NCBI RefSeq assembly: GCF_014876185.1
Contig: NZ_JADALJ010000001.1
Coordinates: 1,488,001-1,552,000 of the forward strand
DNA length: 64,000 nt
Direction of reading: 5' to 3'
From: Rufibacter sp. LB8
Lineage (GTDB): Bacteria; Bacteroidota; Bacteroidia; Cytophagales; Hymenobacteraceae
The translations under genes were made by a program, and so were the position numbers. The notes below the pieces were generated by a model, which was not told the DNA's origin, made no database searches, and saw nothing but the letters and a program-made list of their open reading frames with translations. Positions 9,184 through 17,727 of this stretch are shown in pieces (positions within the stretch are counted from its first letter, which is position 1; the number at the start of each line of letters is the position of its first letter).

Positions 9184-9283
9184 GGTTCTTCCTGATTTTA
9201 AGTACCCCAAATTGGGTTCCCATGAAAAGGACTTTTCCTTCTCGTGTCCTTTCATAACTTCTTCTAGAAATTATTTTTTCAGC

Positions 9284-9329
9284 TTCCGTTTTCGGGCTCA
9301 TTTCCAGAAATGAGCCCGAAAACAGGGAA
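9284..9329. repeat. Palindromic hairpin element, copy 4
   Basis: TTCCGTTTTCGGGCTCATTT, centre CCA, GAAATGAGCCCGAAAACAGGGAA. The centre is in the reverse orientation (CCAG rather than CTGG) relative to copy 1. It lies between two + strand genes. Confidence 0.9.
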
Positions 9330-9408
9330 TTTTAGCTGAAGGTATAAGCCAGAACTTTGGAGACTTTGCCTTATATTCCTGCCATAAAATTTCAGAAACT
9401 GCTGCGCC

Positions 9409-10158
9409 ATGTGGGACTCCCCTTCCGTTGACCTTGCCTTATGGGAAAAACTGGATGCCTTTGAATTAAATGACCCGTATGCCCCATTTCCTTTCTCTGC
9501 AAGGCTGGCGCGCGAAAACGGGTGTACCCAAGGCCATGCCTTAAAAGTGATGCGCGAATACAAGAAGTTTCTATACCTCTGCTGCATCTCCAACCAAACC
9601 ATGGCTCCCTCAGACGCGGTGGACCAGGCCTGGCATGTGCACTTAACGTATTCCCATTCCTACTGGGTGGACCTTTGCCAAAACACTTTGCAGAAGCCGC
9701 TCCACCACATTTCCACCAACGGTGGGGAACAGGAAGCCGCCAGATTCCACCAGACGTATGAAAATACCTTACAGCAATATGTGACTGCCTTCGGGAAAGA
9801 GCCGCCGCCAGATGTCTGGGAAGATGTGACAGAACGATTCAAAAAAACCGATTTCAGACGTGTGAATTTGACGAAGCACCTGCTGGCCCGAAAGTTGGGA
9901 CCTTTCAGTCTTTTGTGGTTTGGGCTTGCATGGGTGTTGGTGAATCTATACCTCTACACTGCCAATGGCGGTGGGCACCTGCTGAGTGTCGGGGTGAATT
10001 TACTGGTGCCGGGCCTTCTGCTTTTCCTGAAGATTCCGGATGTAACATTTATTGGCTTTGGCGGTAACTGGGGCAGTGGTTGCGGAGGTAGCGGCAGTGC
10101 TGACAATGACAGTGGCTGCGGAGGAGACAGCGGTTGTGGCGGCTGCGGCGGAGACTAA
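9409..10158 (+). CDS. Glycine-rich domain (GRDP/DUF1399-like) membrane protein with Cys-Gly tail
   Basis: 249 residues. The N-terminal 155 residues resemble the glycine-rich-domain-protein family: FPFSARLARENGCT, then the hallmark AVDQAWHVHLTYSHSYW (family pattern VDxxWHxHL...YW), then RFHQTYENTL. Two hydrophobic spans follow (about 165-220). The last 30 residues are almost only Gly, Cys, Ser and Asp (SGCGGSGS, then DSGCGGDSGCGGCGGD), with six Cys. The family function is not established. The tail could bind metal or be redox-active, but that is inference. It stands alone between hairpin copy 4 and a small minus-strand gene. Confidence 0.78.
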   Translation: MWDSPSVDLALWEKLDAFELNDPYAPFPFSARLARENGCTQGHALKVMREYKKFLYLCCISNQTMAPSDAVDQAWHVHLTYSHSYWVDLCQNTLQKPLHHISTNGGEQEAARFHQTYENTLQQYVTAFGKEPPPDVWEDVTERFKKTDFRRVNLTKHLLARKLGPFSLLWFGLAWVLVNLYLYTANGGGHLLSVGVNLLVPGLLLFLKIPDVTFIGFGGNWGSGCGGSGSADNDSGCGGDSGCGGCGGD

Positions 10159-10206
10159 AGAATGAGGCACCTGCCGTAAATCATTTCGCACTCCAGCTCT
10201 GAAAAC

Positions 10207-10386
10207 CTACTTTTTCTTACCGTCCAAAATGGCGCCGTACAACACCGGGCTAAAAAACCGAAGGTTCTCCACCAAACAGGCCATGTGGTAAAATTTGGCA
10301 GGATCAATTTCCTCGTTCTGGGCCAGGGTCACCAGGATATTCTCCAGGGCATCGGCGTATGAGGCATCAAACTCTTTTTCGGTCAT
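10207..10386 (-). CDS. Small hypothetical protein, 59 aa
   Basis: Probably starts at ATG 10386 (MTEKEFDASYADALENIL); the frame is open 11 codons further upstream but that part (MFLLCYLYQLP) looks non-coding. The product is acidic and helical, with no membrane span (DPAKFYHMACLVENLRFFSPVLYG near the end). I do not recognise a family. It lies on the same strand as and downstream of the YihY gene, with hairpin copy 5 between them, so it may be a separate transcript. Confidence 0.55.
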   Translation of the reverse strand: MTEKEFDASYADALENILVTLAQNEEIDPAKFYHMACLVENLRFFSPVLYGAILDGKKK

Positions 10387-10497
10387 GGGCAGTTGATACA
10401 GATAGCAAAGTAAGAACAAGTTCGCCGAATAAAAATTTCATCTTGGATGTGAATTGCTGACAATTTCATTAGAAAGCGTGATCCCAGGTAAATGAAT

Positions 10498-10543
10498 TTC
10501 CCGTTTTCGGGCTCATTTCTGAAAATGAGCCCGAAAACGGAAA
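10498..10543. repeat. Palindromic hairpin element, copy 5
   Basis: A perfect stem, TTTCCGTTTTCGGGCTCATTT with its complement, centre CTG. It follows the YihY stop codon by a few bases and could terminate that transcript. Confidence 0.92.
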
Positions 10544-10547
10544 GCAC

Positions 10548-11450
10548 CTATTCTTCCTTTTCAATTTCCTTCACTTCCACTTTCACGGCATGGTCGGCGG
10601 GCTGAATGGTTTTGTCATGTTCATCAGAATAAATCTGGGTGAATTTGGCGCCCAGCAGAAACACAATAGACGTGTAATACACCCACACCAAGAGCAACAC
10701 CACCGAACTGGCCGCCCCGTACGTGTCGGCGAGCGGGTCATAGCTGAGGTAGATGTTGAGCAAGTATTTGCCCACCACAAACAGAATGGCCGTGACCGTG
10801 GCGCCCACCCACACGTTGACCCACCGTATTTTAGCATCGGGCAAAACCTTGTAAATCACCGCGAAGATCACCGTACTGATCAGCACCGACACCACCAGAT
10901 TCCCGATGGTCATGAAGTAAACGGCCACCCCGGAAAAACGCGCGTGCAGAAAGTCATGCAGCACGCCCAGAATCACTTCAATAGACAAAGACACCAGGAG
11001 CAGAAAGCCCAGACTCACAACCATGGCCAGAGAAAGTACGCGGCTGACCACCAGATTGAGCCAGGCTTTGCCGGGTTTGGGTTTCACTTTCCAGAGGGCG
11101 TTGAGCGAGTCTTGCAAAGCCACAAACACGGTGGTGGCGGCAAACACCATGGTACACACGCCCACAATGGTGCCCACCGTACTGGCCGGCGACACACTGG
11201 CGTTCTGAATAATGGATTGAATCTGCTCTGCGCTCTCAAGCCCCACAATACCGCTGATCTGCTGCACCACCTGCCCCCGCACGGCCTCCACGCCAAACGC
11301 GGCGCCGGCAATTCTAATCATGATAAGCAACACCGCCGGCAAGGAGAAAATGGTGTAAAACCCAATGATGGCCGCATAGTCCAGGGGCCGGTCATCGGTG
11401 AATTCTACAAAGGTGCGTTTGGTGAGTTTCCAGGTGTAGGACCAATTCAT
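10548..11450 (-). CDS. YihY/virulence factor BrkB family membrane protein
   Basis: 300 residues with about six transmembrane segments spread evenly, the pattern of the YihY/BrkB family (formerly annotated as ribonuclease BN). Recognisable features are the N-terminal DRPLDYAAIIGFYTIFSLPA, a segment TTVFVALQDSLNALWKVKPK, and the C-terminal YGAASSVVLLLVWVYYTSIV with FLLGAKFTQIY. The tail after residue 275 is charged and probably cytoplasmic. The biochemical role of this family is not settled. Start ATG 11450 immediately precedes the family N-terminus. Confidence 0.92.
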   Translation of the reverse strand: MNWSYTWKLTKRTFVEFTDDRPLDYAAIIGFYTIFSLPAVLLIMIRIAGAAFGVEAVRGQVVQQISGIVGLESAEQIQSIIQNASVSPASTVGTIVGVCTMVFAATTVFVALQDSLNALWKVKPKPGKAWLNLVVSRVLSLAMVVSLGFLLLVSLSIEVILGVLHDFLHARFSGVAVYFMTIGNLVVSVLISTVIFAVIYKVLPDAKIRWVNVWVGATVTAILFVVGKYLLNIYLSYDPLADTYGAASSVVLLLVWVYYTSIVFLLGAKFTQIYSDEHDKTIQPADHAVKVEVKEIEKEE

Positions 11451-11649
11451 GAAACGTGCCGATTGGGTGGATGAAGAGCATGTTTAAATTTGTCTTTTGC
11501 GCTACAAAAAGGTATCAAAAGAACCTGACTTTGCCATTTTATCACACCGTAGCGCTGCTACGCTGTTCAAAAATCGCTTCGCCAGAACCTTTCGCTCCAC
11601 ATTTTTCGCTTGCAAAACCAAAATATAAACAGGCTCTAAGACAGAAACC

Positions 11650-11692
11650 AAAAGAGCAGGCTGCTTCTCAAAGCCATGCCTGCTCTTTTTTT
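11650..11692. terminator. Rho-independent terminator-like hairpin
   Basis: AAAAGAGCAGGC and GCCTGCTCTTTTTT arms with a 17-base loop. The T-run is on the + strand, but the nearest upstream gene on the other strand ends at 11724, so it may serve that minus-strand gene. The wider 11451-11723 gap has no gene. Confidence 0.6.
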
Positions 11693-11723
11693 AAACGTTA
11701 TCATTGGGTGAAAAACCAGTTGT

Positions 11724-12134
11724 TTACAAAGCGGGCAGCGCCGATGCCTTGCGTTTGAGGTTTAGTTCATGGCCGGGCTCCATTTCCTCGGGGCGGGAAA
11801 GCGCCGTTACCACCAACCCTACCAAGCCCATAGCTAAAAAGGTGTTGCGAGCTTTGGTGTTCCCGGCGAAGCCAAACAGCCAGGGAGCCGCCATGGAAAA
11901 CATGCCGGTAGCCAAATCCACAGCAAGGTGGGCTTTGTAAGGCATCACTTTCACCGCGCCCCATTCGGCTTTGGTGACAAGGGCAGACACCAGAGCGCTG
12001 CCACTAATTGCCCGGCACAGGGTAGAGGCTGTTTCTTCTTCGGTAAAGCCCACTAATTCTGGGGCTGCTGCCACGGCGGGCACAAAGCCAGCGTCTGCCA
12101 GCCCATGCAAAGGTCTTGAAATTGGTTGCCACAT
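11724..12134 (-). CDS. Small integral membrane protein (SPW-repeat-like)
   Basis: 136 residues with three to four hydrophobic segments. The middle reads VMPYKAHLAVDLATGMFSMA then APWLFGFAGNTKARNTFLAM and GLVGLVVTALSRPEEM. A short loop with Pro-Trp-Leu-Phe-Gly-Phe followed by a second helix resembles SPW-repeat-type small membrane proteins. The first 60 residues carry a less hydrophobic pair of helices. No function is assigned to such proteins. The gene is monocistronic and divergent from the 12437 gene. Confidence 0.65.
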   Translation of the reverse strand: MWQPISRPLHGLADAGFVPAVAAAPELVGFTEEETASTLCRAISGSALVSALVTKAEWGAVKVMPYKAHLAVDLATGMFSMAAPWLFGFAGNTKARNTFLAMGLVGLVVTALSRPEEMEPGHELNLKRKASALPAL

Positions 12135-12436
12135 AGAGATTCACGTTAAGGTTTTGCGTCAACGGCCCGGTCTGGAACCGCCTCTATTTCTCTACGGCAG
12201 GTAAATGGGTTGGTTTGCCCAAATTTCGGCAATTCTACTCACCCAATCAGAAAATAAGATTTGGGTGAAAGCCCCCGAAAACCCGTTTTTGGGCTCATTT
12301 CTGAAACTGAGCCCGAAAACGGAAAGTGCCTGGTTCTGCTAGGTTTGGCTGTTTACCAAAGCGAGTTTCTGGCCTTGTTCAGGATTTTCACACAGTGGCA
12401 AGCCTGTGTCTCTGGCAGAAACCCGTATATTGCGCC
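12135..12436. other. Divergent intergenic region
   Basis: This 302-bp gap holds hairpin copy 6. A TATATTGC box ends a few bases before the 12437 start and could be a -10-type element giving an almost leaderless transcript, but that is weak. Confidence 0.45.
12282..12325. repeat. Palindromic hairpin element, copy 6
   Basis: CCCGTTTTTGGGCTCATTT, centre CTG, AAACTGAGCCCGAAAACGG. One arm carries T where the other keeps C/G, so the stem has mild mismatches. It lies between divergent genes. Confidence 0.85.
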
Positions 12437-12793
12437 ATGTTTGAAACTGAACTCCGGGTTGGGAATGTGGTCTATGCGTCTGGGGCCCCAGTGGTGCTGG
12501 ACAAAGCGCGGCTCATCTCCATTCTGCAGGGAGACATGGCGGCCTATGCCCCTATTCCGCTTACCGTGGAATGGCTGGCCGGGGCAAATTTCAATGAACT
12601 GGAGCAGGAATACTCGTTTCCGCAATTAGACCAATGGGCGCTTGACCCCGCATACAAAGAGATTGTGTTCAACGGTGGCTACATTGCCACCAGTGCCCCG
12701 GTAGAATTTGTGCACCAACTCCAGAACTTCTTTTTTGTGATGACCGGCCAGGAACTGGTCTTCGGGGCTGCCCTGGTGCCGGAAAGTTTCTAG
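12437..12793 (+). CDS. Conserved Bacteroidota protein of the ELRIGN / YVHQLQN family
   Basis: 118 residues from ATG 12437. It matches in layout a small protein common in Bacteroidota genomes and phages: an N-terminal ELRVGNVVY barrel-like start, the central IPLTVEWLAGANF (family pattern IPLTxEWLxxxGF), and the C-terminal FVHQLQNFFFVMTGQEL (family YVHQLQNLYFALTGEEL). No function is known to me for this family. The frame is open upstream to 12326, but that part overlaps unrelated intergenic sequence and lacks the motif, so the shorter start is chosen. Confidence 0.72.
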   Translation: MFETELRVGNVVYASGAPVVLDKARLISILQGDMAAYAPIPLTVEWLAGANFNELEQEYSFPQLDQWALDPAYKEIVFNGGYIATSAPVEFVHQLQNFFFVMTGQELVFGAALVPESF

Positions 12794-12824
12794 CCTTGCG
12801 TTCAAAGGCAATTTCAGCAATTCC

Positions 12825-13256
12825 CTACCGCTTTTTTCTGTTTTTCAGGTAAAGCCCTTTTTCTTTCTCACGCGCTGCCATGAGTTGTTCAAAGGTTTCG
12901 CGGTCCAGGGTTATCACGTAGTCCACTTCGCTGAGAATGGTCTGGTTTTCATCAAAATCATAAAACAGCGTGATGGCCAGGTACTTTTGCGGATTGTGTA
13001 CATACTCCCCTTCCACCAGGTCATAGACCTTGAACGCCAACTCGCCTTCCGGCAGCTTTTTATCGGTGGCCAGGGCCAGAAAATCCCCGGTGATGACCAA
13101 GGGCGAATCCAGGTCATCTATGTAATCAAAATCCTGGTAATAGCGGCCGTCTTTTTTCTGGGTGAGGTACTCCACGCGGTCAATGTGCAGCTCAACGTTT
13201 TTGTTCTTGCTGCTGCGGTTGGGCGTGATGGCCTGTATGTTTCCTACTATCTTCAT
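12825..13256 (-). CDS. Hypothetical protein, 143 aa
   Basis: I do not recognise this family. The likely start is ATG 13256 (MKIVGNIQAITPNRSSKNKN); the open frame extends 33 codons upstream with unlikely composition. The product is soluble and rich in beta-strand-forming and charged residues (VELHIDRVEYLTQKKDGRYY, DLDSPLVITGDFLALA), ending in a basic helix KGLYLKNRKKR. It is transcribed on the same strand as, and after, the M3 peptidase gene, but a terminator lies between them. Confidence 0.62.
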   Translation of the reverse strand: MKIVGNIQAITPNRSSKNKNVELHIDRVEYLTQKKDGRYYQDFDYIDDLDSPLVITGDFLALATDKKLPEGELAFKVYDLVEGEYVHNPQKYLAITLFYDFDENQTILSEVDYVITLDRETFEQLMAAREKEKGLYLKNRKKR

Positions 13257-13324
13257 TTGGGTGTTCTTTGTAGAAGGTGAAACCTGCTGTGTTAAAAAGG
13301 CAGGAATCAACTTGCAGGTATAAA

Positions 13325-13368
13325 AGAAAATCCACCGGCCCATTATTAACGGCACCGGCGGATTTTCT
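13325..13368 (-). terminator. Terminator hairpin downstream of the M3 peptidase gene
   Basis: AGAAAATCC(A)CCGG pairs with CCGGCGGATTTTCT across a short loop, beginning 9 bases after the peptidase stop codon on the minus strand. On that strand the stem ends in GGATTTTCTTTTAT, a usable U-tract. Confidence 0.72.
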
Positions 13369-13376
13369 GTGAAAAA

Positions 13377-15593
13377 CTATTTCTTCTTGGCAGGCGCGGT
13401 AGGTACGGCAAAGCCGCGGTCACGCATGAGGGCGTCAATCTTGGCGTCACGGCCTCTGAACAAACGGTAGGCCTCGGCGGGGTCCATGGAATTGCGCGGC
13501 GCGAACAGGTACTTCACCAATCTTGTGGCTACTTCTTTGTCATAGAACCCGCCGGGTGCCTGCTCAAAAGCCTCGGCGGCGTCTGAGGTCAACACATCTG
13601 CCCACAGATAACCATAGTACCCGGCGGCATAGCCCTCACTAGAGAACACGTGCCCAAAGTGCGGCGACCGGTGACGCATAACTACTTCCTGAGGCATGTT
13701 CATGGCTTTCAGGGTTTCGCGCTCAAAAATGTCTGGGTTCAGGTTGGTGGGGTCTGCCATGTGGTATTTCAAATCCATGATGGCCGAACCCAGAAACTCC
13801 GTCGTACCGAAGCCTTGGTTAAAGGTAGCGGCTTTCTTGATTTTGGCGACTAAGCTGGCAGGCATTACCTGACCGGTTTTGTGGTGTTTCAGGAACTGGT
13901 TGATCACGCGGTCGGTAGACAACCAACGCTCCAGCAACTGGCTCTGGAATTCAGTGTAGTCACGCACGCCGCCGTTCAGGGTAGGGTATTTCACATTACT
14001 TGACAGGAAGTGCAGAGCGTGCCCAAACTCGTGGAAAAACGTGGTGGCGTCATTCCAGGAAACCAATACTGGTTCACCGGGCGCAGGCTTGATAAAGTTG
14101 GAATTGTTGGAAGCCAGCACCGTTTTATGACCGTTGAACGTGGTATGGCTGCGGTACGCCGAGGCCCAAGCCCCGGAGCGTTTTCCGGTGCGGGCAAAAG
14201 GATCTAAATACCAAAGGCCAATGTGCTTACCGGTGGTTTTATCGGTTACTTCCCACACTTTCACGTCTGGGTGATAGACCGGCACAGAACCCGCGGCCAC
14301 CGGCGAAAAGTTATAATTGAACAATTCCCCGGCGGTGTAGAAAATGGCCTGCGTGAGGTTGCCCAGCTCCAGGTATTGCTTTACTTCGTCAGAATCCAGA
14401 TCATACTTTTTCTTGCGCACTTTCTCTGAGTAATACAGGTAATCCCAGGGCGAAATGGTGATTTTCTGGCCGCTGGCAGTGGCAATGGCCTGCATGTCTT
14501 TGACTTCTTCTTTCACACGACCAATGGCGGCAGGCCACACGGCGTTCATGAGAGCCATGGCGTTCTCCGGGTTCTTGGCCATGCGGTTCTGCAGGCGCCA
14601 GTCGGCGTATGATTTGGCTCCCAGCAGTTTCACGCGCTCGTTGCGCAGCTGCAGAATTTTGGTGATGTTCTGGTTGTTGTCATGGGCATCGCCGTTGTCG
14701 CCACGGGAGTAGAAGGTGGTCCAGACTTTTTCGCGCAGCGCCCGCTGGTCTGAGTAGGTCAGGAACTGATCCACGGAGGAGCGCGTGTTGGTCACGGCGT
14801 ATTGGCCGGTCTTGCCGCGTTCTTCGGCGGCTTTGGCGGCGGCCTTCACAAAACTCTCGGGCAAACCGCCCAACTGCTCTTTGGTGAGGTAAGTCACATA
14901 TTTCTCCTCGTCAGCCAGGGTGTTGTTCCCGAAGGCGGTGTACAAGCTGGACAATTCTTTGTTGATGGCCGCGTAGCGTTGCTTGGAAGCTGCGTCTAAC
15001 CCAGCGCCTTCCATCTGGAAGTTTTCATAAATCAACTGCACCACGCGCTGCTGGTCTGCGGGCAGCGGCGTTTTCTGGGCATTTTCATACACCGTTTTAA
15101 TGCGGTTGAACAACTGCTGGTTCTGCGAAACCTTGGAACTGTACTCAGAAATCTTGGGGGCAATCTCGGCCTGAATCTTCCGGAACTCGGGGCTGGACAA
15201 ATTGCTGCCCCAGATGCCATAATAGACAAAGGCGCGGTTCAGCGGTTCGCCGGCTTTCTCCATGGCCTCTAGGGTGTTGGCAAAGGTGGCAGGCTCGGGG
15301 TTATTGGCGATGGCGTCAATCTCGGCTAAATGCAGGGCCATGCCTTTTTCCATGGCCGCGGGCAAATGGGCCAGGTTCATTTTATCAAACGCCGGAACGC
15401 CGCCAAAAGGCCCGGTCCATTCGGCTAACAGAGGATTTTGCATGTCATTGGGAGGTGTAGCGGCAGCCTGCGAAACAGCCGCAGTGGCCGCGGTATTGTT
15501 GGTGGTTTGCGGAGGCGTGCTGGTGCAGCCAGCCACCGCCAGAACGGCAAGAAAACCCGAAGTTCGGCCCATGGGCCAGAAGTTATTTTTCAT
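13377..15593 (-). CDS. M3-family metallopeptidase (peptidyl-dipeptidase Dcp-like) lipoprotein
   Basis: 738 residues. The zinc-binding motif HEFGHALHFLSS (HExxH at 521-525) and the downstream block FNQGFGTTEFLGSAIMDLKY are typical of thimet-type M3 peptidases. Length and the closing GYYGYLWADVLTSDAAEAF segment match the Dcp group, which removes dipeptides from peptide C-termini. The N-terminus is a lipoprotein signal (FLAVLAVAGC, Cys23) followed by a Thr/Ala/Pro-rich linker. It therefore probably acts in the periplasm, unlike cytoplasmic E. coli Dcp. Monocistronic, with a terminator at 13325 and hairpin copy 7 upstream. Confidence 0.95.
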   Translation of the reverse strand: MKNNFWPMGRTSGFLAVLAVAGCTSTPPQTTNNTAATAAVSQAAATPPNDMQNPLLAEWTGPFGGVPAFDKMNLAHLPAAMEKGMALHLAEIDAIANNPEPATFANTLEAMEKAGEPLNRAFVYYGIWGSNLSSPEFRKIQAEIAPKISEYSSKVSQNQQLFNRIKTVYENAQKTPLPADQQRVVQLIYENFQMEGAGLDAASKQRYAAINKELSSLYTAFGNNTLADEEKYVTYLTKEQLGGLPESFVKAAAKAAEERGKTGQYAVTNTRSSVDQFLTYSDQRALREKVWTTFYSRGDNGDAHDNNQNITKILQLRNERVKLLGAKSYADWRLQNRMAKNPENAMALMNAVWPAAIGRVKEEVKDMQAIATASGQKITISPWDYLYYSEKVRKKKYDLDSDEVKQYLELGNLTQAIFYTAGELFNYNFSPVAAGSVPVYHPDVKVWEVTDKTTGKHIGLWYLDPFARTGKRSGAWASAYRSHTTFNGHKTVLASNNSNFIKPAPGEPVLVSWNDATTFFHEFGHALHFLSSNVKYPTLNGGVRDYTEFQSQLLERWLSTDRVINQFLKHHKTGQVMPASLVAKIKKAATFNQGFGTTEFLGSAIMDLKYHMADPTNLNPDIFERETLKAMNMPQEVVMRHRSPHFGHVFSSEGYAAGYYGYLWADVLTSDAAEAFEQAPGGFYDKEVATRLVKYLFAPRNSMDPAEAYRLFRGRDAKIDALMRDRGFAVPTAPAKKK

Positions 15594-15726
15594 AAAAAGG
15601 AAATCAAAAAGTAAGGTTATCTGAAATGAAAACAGCGAACATCACACCTTAAAGGTACTACTTTTAAACGAAGGCGATAACCTCCCTAGTGCGTCTGGTC
15701 ATGGTGGGGCATCTCCTAAAACAAAG

Positions 15727-15776
15727 AATTCCTGTTTTCGGGCTCATTTCTGGAATTGAGCCCGAAAACAGGAATT
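15727..15776. repeat. Palindromic hairpin element, copy 7
   Basis: AATTCCTGTTTTCGGGCTCA on the left and the complement ending in CAGGAATT on the right. CCTG/CAGG replaces the usual CCG/CGG outer pair, and AATT/AATT is self-complementary. Confidence 0.92.
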
Positions 15777-15792
15777 TATACGTGTTGGCCTT

Positions 15793-17349
15793 TTAGTTGT
15801 AGCGGCCTCTGCGTTGCGGGTCTTCCAAGAAAAGCTGCAGGAAAATCTTCTGGTCGGTGATTACGGAGCGTTGCGTAGGGAACATTTCTAGCTGGCGGCG
15901 GGTGGTGTAACCAAAATGCTCATAGCCCAAACTCACGTTCTTGAACAACCTGACCGTTACTCGCGGCCGCACAATGCCAATGGAGTTGGTGCCCTCCAGG
16001 CCCTCAAATGTTTTGAGCCAATAGTGGTAGTACACAAAGGCCAGAGACGCGTAGCGGCTCAAACTCAGGGTGCTTTCCAGCTTGGCATGCAAACCGGTGG
16101 TGTACACATAATCACGCAGGCCGTTTTCGTCTTTAGAGAAACGCGTGCTGTTTCCGGCCAATGGTATCACGCCCAAATGCACGTTATTGTAGAGATTGAT
16201 CTGCTTGCTGACCGGCAGTCGGGTGAACAGCCCCGGACCGAACCCCAAGGCGCCCAAGTCAAAGTTGCGGGTGTTCCAGTAATCATAGTATTGGAATAGG
16301 CCAGTCATCACGTCCATCTTGCCCCATTTGCTGTTTTTGCCAAACAAGATGCCGTAGCCGGTAATGTTGTTGATGATGCCTGCGGTGGTGTCTTTTCCGC
16401 CGGCGCTCAACTCCACGCGCAGCCGGAAGAAATCAAACGGTTTGCGGGCCTGGTCTTCAAAAGGGTTGCCGTAATCCAGTTGGGCGTTGACCATGAATTT
16501 TTCATCGGCGGGGCCGAAGAAATCATCTTGCCTGTTGTTCTGGCGGTGCACCCCGGCAAAGAACGTGAGGTTGAGCGGCTCTTTCTCGTAGACTTCTTTG
16601 TTGGTGACCGTTTTGGTTTTGCCCTGCAGCAAGCGGTTAAGCCCGCGCACCGGATTAATCAAGCCAGCCGCCACTTCCCTGATCACCCGCTCACGGCCGG
16701 TGGTGCGGTCATCCAGAATATTGGAACTCACCCGGTACAGAATCTCGCCCAGCGCCGCGCCGTTTAAGGGCGTGTAAATCATGTCATTATAAGACGGCAA
16801 GGTATTCTCCCCGAAGTATTCCCAGGTCACGCTCCCGCCCGAGGCAAAACCCAACGAGGCCCAGTAATTGTAACCCTGGCTCCGGGCCGCATTGAAGTAC
16901 AAGGTCCCCTGGTACGGGTGCCCAATAAAGTTAATCCCGAATTCGTCTGTGTCCCATTCCGGTTCAGTTCGGAGGTTCTTTTTCCAGGTGGCGGGGCTCA
17001 CGTAGGCGTAATCGGCCTTGGCCACAAAGCGGTTGTAGCCCATGAACAAGCCGTTCACGCCCAATACCTGCAACGCCGGTTTCCAGAGCGGTTGGCGCTT
17101 GTTGTATTCGGGGTCATCATTGAGCAGGTCGCCGTATTTGTTGAAGATGGTGGTGTCTAGGAGAACTTTGTTGGTAGGCTCAGTGCCGCCCAGCGAATCA
17201 GTGAAGAGGCGTTTCTTGCGGTCTTTGATGCGTTCCAACTGCGTTTCGCGGCTGCCACGGCCAGGCTTGATGGTGTCTTGCTCAATTACCTGCGCAGGAA
17301 GTAGGGTCACCAAACCGAAGTAGAAAAAGAAAAGTAAGGTATATTTCAT
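15793..17349 (-). CDS. DUF3943 domain-containing outer-membrane-associated protein
   Basis: 518 residues from ATG 17349 (MKYTLLFFFYFGLVTLLPAQ, a signal peptide ending near Ala-Gln). The central block has the DUF3943 look: DEFGINFIGHPYQGTLYFNA, then SQGYNYWASLGFASGGSVTW and NDMIYTPLNGAALGEILYRV. The rest alternates short beta-strands (for example LRVELSAGG and VTVRLFKNVSLGYEHFGY), suggesting a beta-barrel or an envelope protein. Function of the family is unknown. The frame is open 28 codons upstream but the signal peptide decides the start. Confidence 0.87.
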   Translation of the reverse strand: MKYTLLFFFYFGLVTLLPAQVIEQDTIKPGRGSRETQLERIKDRKKRLFTDSLGGTEPTNKVLLDTTIFNKYGDLLNDDPEYNKRQPLWKPALQVLGVNGLFMGYNRFVAKADYAYVSPATWKKNLRTEPEWDTDEFGINFIGHPYQGTLYFNAARSQGYNYWASLGFASGGSVTWEYFGENTLPSYNDMIYTPLNGAALGEILYRVSSNILDDRTTGRERVIREVAAGLINPVRGLNRLLQGKTKTVTNKEVYEKEPLNLTFFAGVHRQNNRQDDFFGPADEKFMVNAQLDYGNPFEDQARKPFDFFRLRVELSAGGKDTTAGIINNITGYGILFGKNSKWGKMDVMTGLFQYYDYWNTRNFDLGALGFGPGLFTRLPVSKQINLYNNVHLGVIPLAGNSTRFSKDENGLRDYVYTTGLHAKLESTLSLSRYASLAFVYYHYWLKTFEGLEGTNSIGIVRPRVTVRLFKNVSLGYEHFGYTTRRQLEMFPTQRSVITDQKIFLQLFLEDPQRRGRYN

Positions 17350-17507
17350 AAAAAGGGTAAAATGGGAAAAGTAGGACGGCGGCCTCAAAAAAAGGTAAGT
17401 TTTTTTGCCATTTCCTGTACCTACAGGCGTCATACGTAGAAACCAACTAAAAAGTGGTACACCTTGTTTTCCCCTGGTAGCTTCCCTTCGTTAAAAAAAG
17501 AATTGAC

Positions 17508-17550
17508 TCCCGTTTTCGGGCTCATTTCCGGAAACGAGCCCGAAAACGGA
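17508..17550. repeat. Palindromic hairpin element, copy 8
   Basis: TCCCGTTTTCGGGCTCATTT, centre CCGG, GAAACGAGCCCGAAAACGGA. An A-to-C change in the right inner arm (AACGAG) leaves one mismatch. The CCGG centre is itself palindromic. Confidence 0.9.
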
Positions 17551-17659
17551 AACCCCAGCAAGTCCTGTGTAAAGGTTTGATTCTGAAAAGAATTCTTGAG
17601 TTGATGTTCGAATGCTGAAGCACCAAACTTCCCACCCTCGCCTTTCCTGGTAAAATAAA

Positions 17660-17705
17660 AAAGCCCTGAAAAATTGAACCAAACAGATTCAGTTTTTCAG
17701 GGCTT
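17660..17705 (-). terminator. Rho-independent terminator of the 17728-18111 locus
   Basis: AAGCCCTGAAAAA and TTTTTCAGGGCTT arms. Reading on the minus strand the stem is followed by TTTTTTATTTTA. It sits just past the stop at 17728, so the terminator has outlived the gene it served. Confidence 0.82.
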
Positions 17706-17727
17706 GAAGAGTAAATGTAGTTGTAAC

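Larger units (their letters stand above)
17350..17727. other. Intergenic region
   Basis: This 378-bp gap holds hairpin copy 8 and the terminator of the decayed 17728-18111 gene. I see nothing else. Confidence 0.6.

Noticed and set aside
10590-11474. Long + strand open frame of 294 codons
   Set aside because: Antisense to the YihY gene; the His/Gln-rich, low-complexity translation is typical of a shadow frame.
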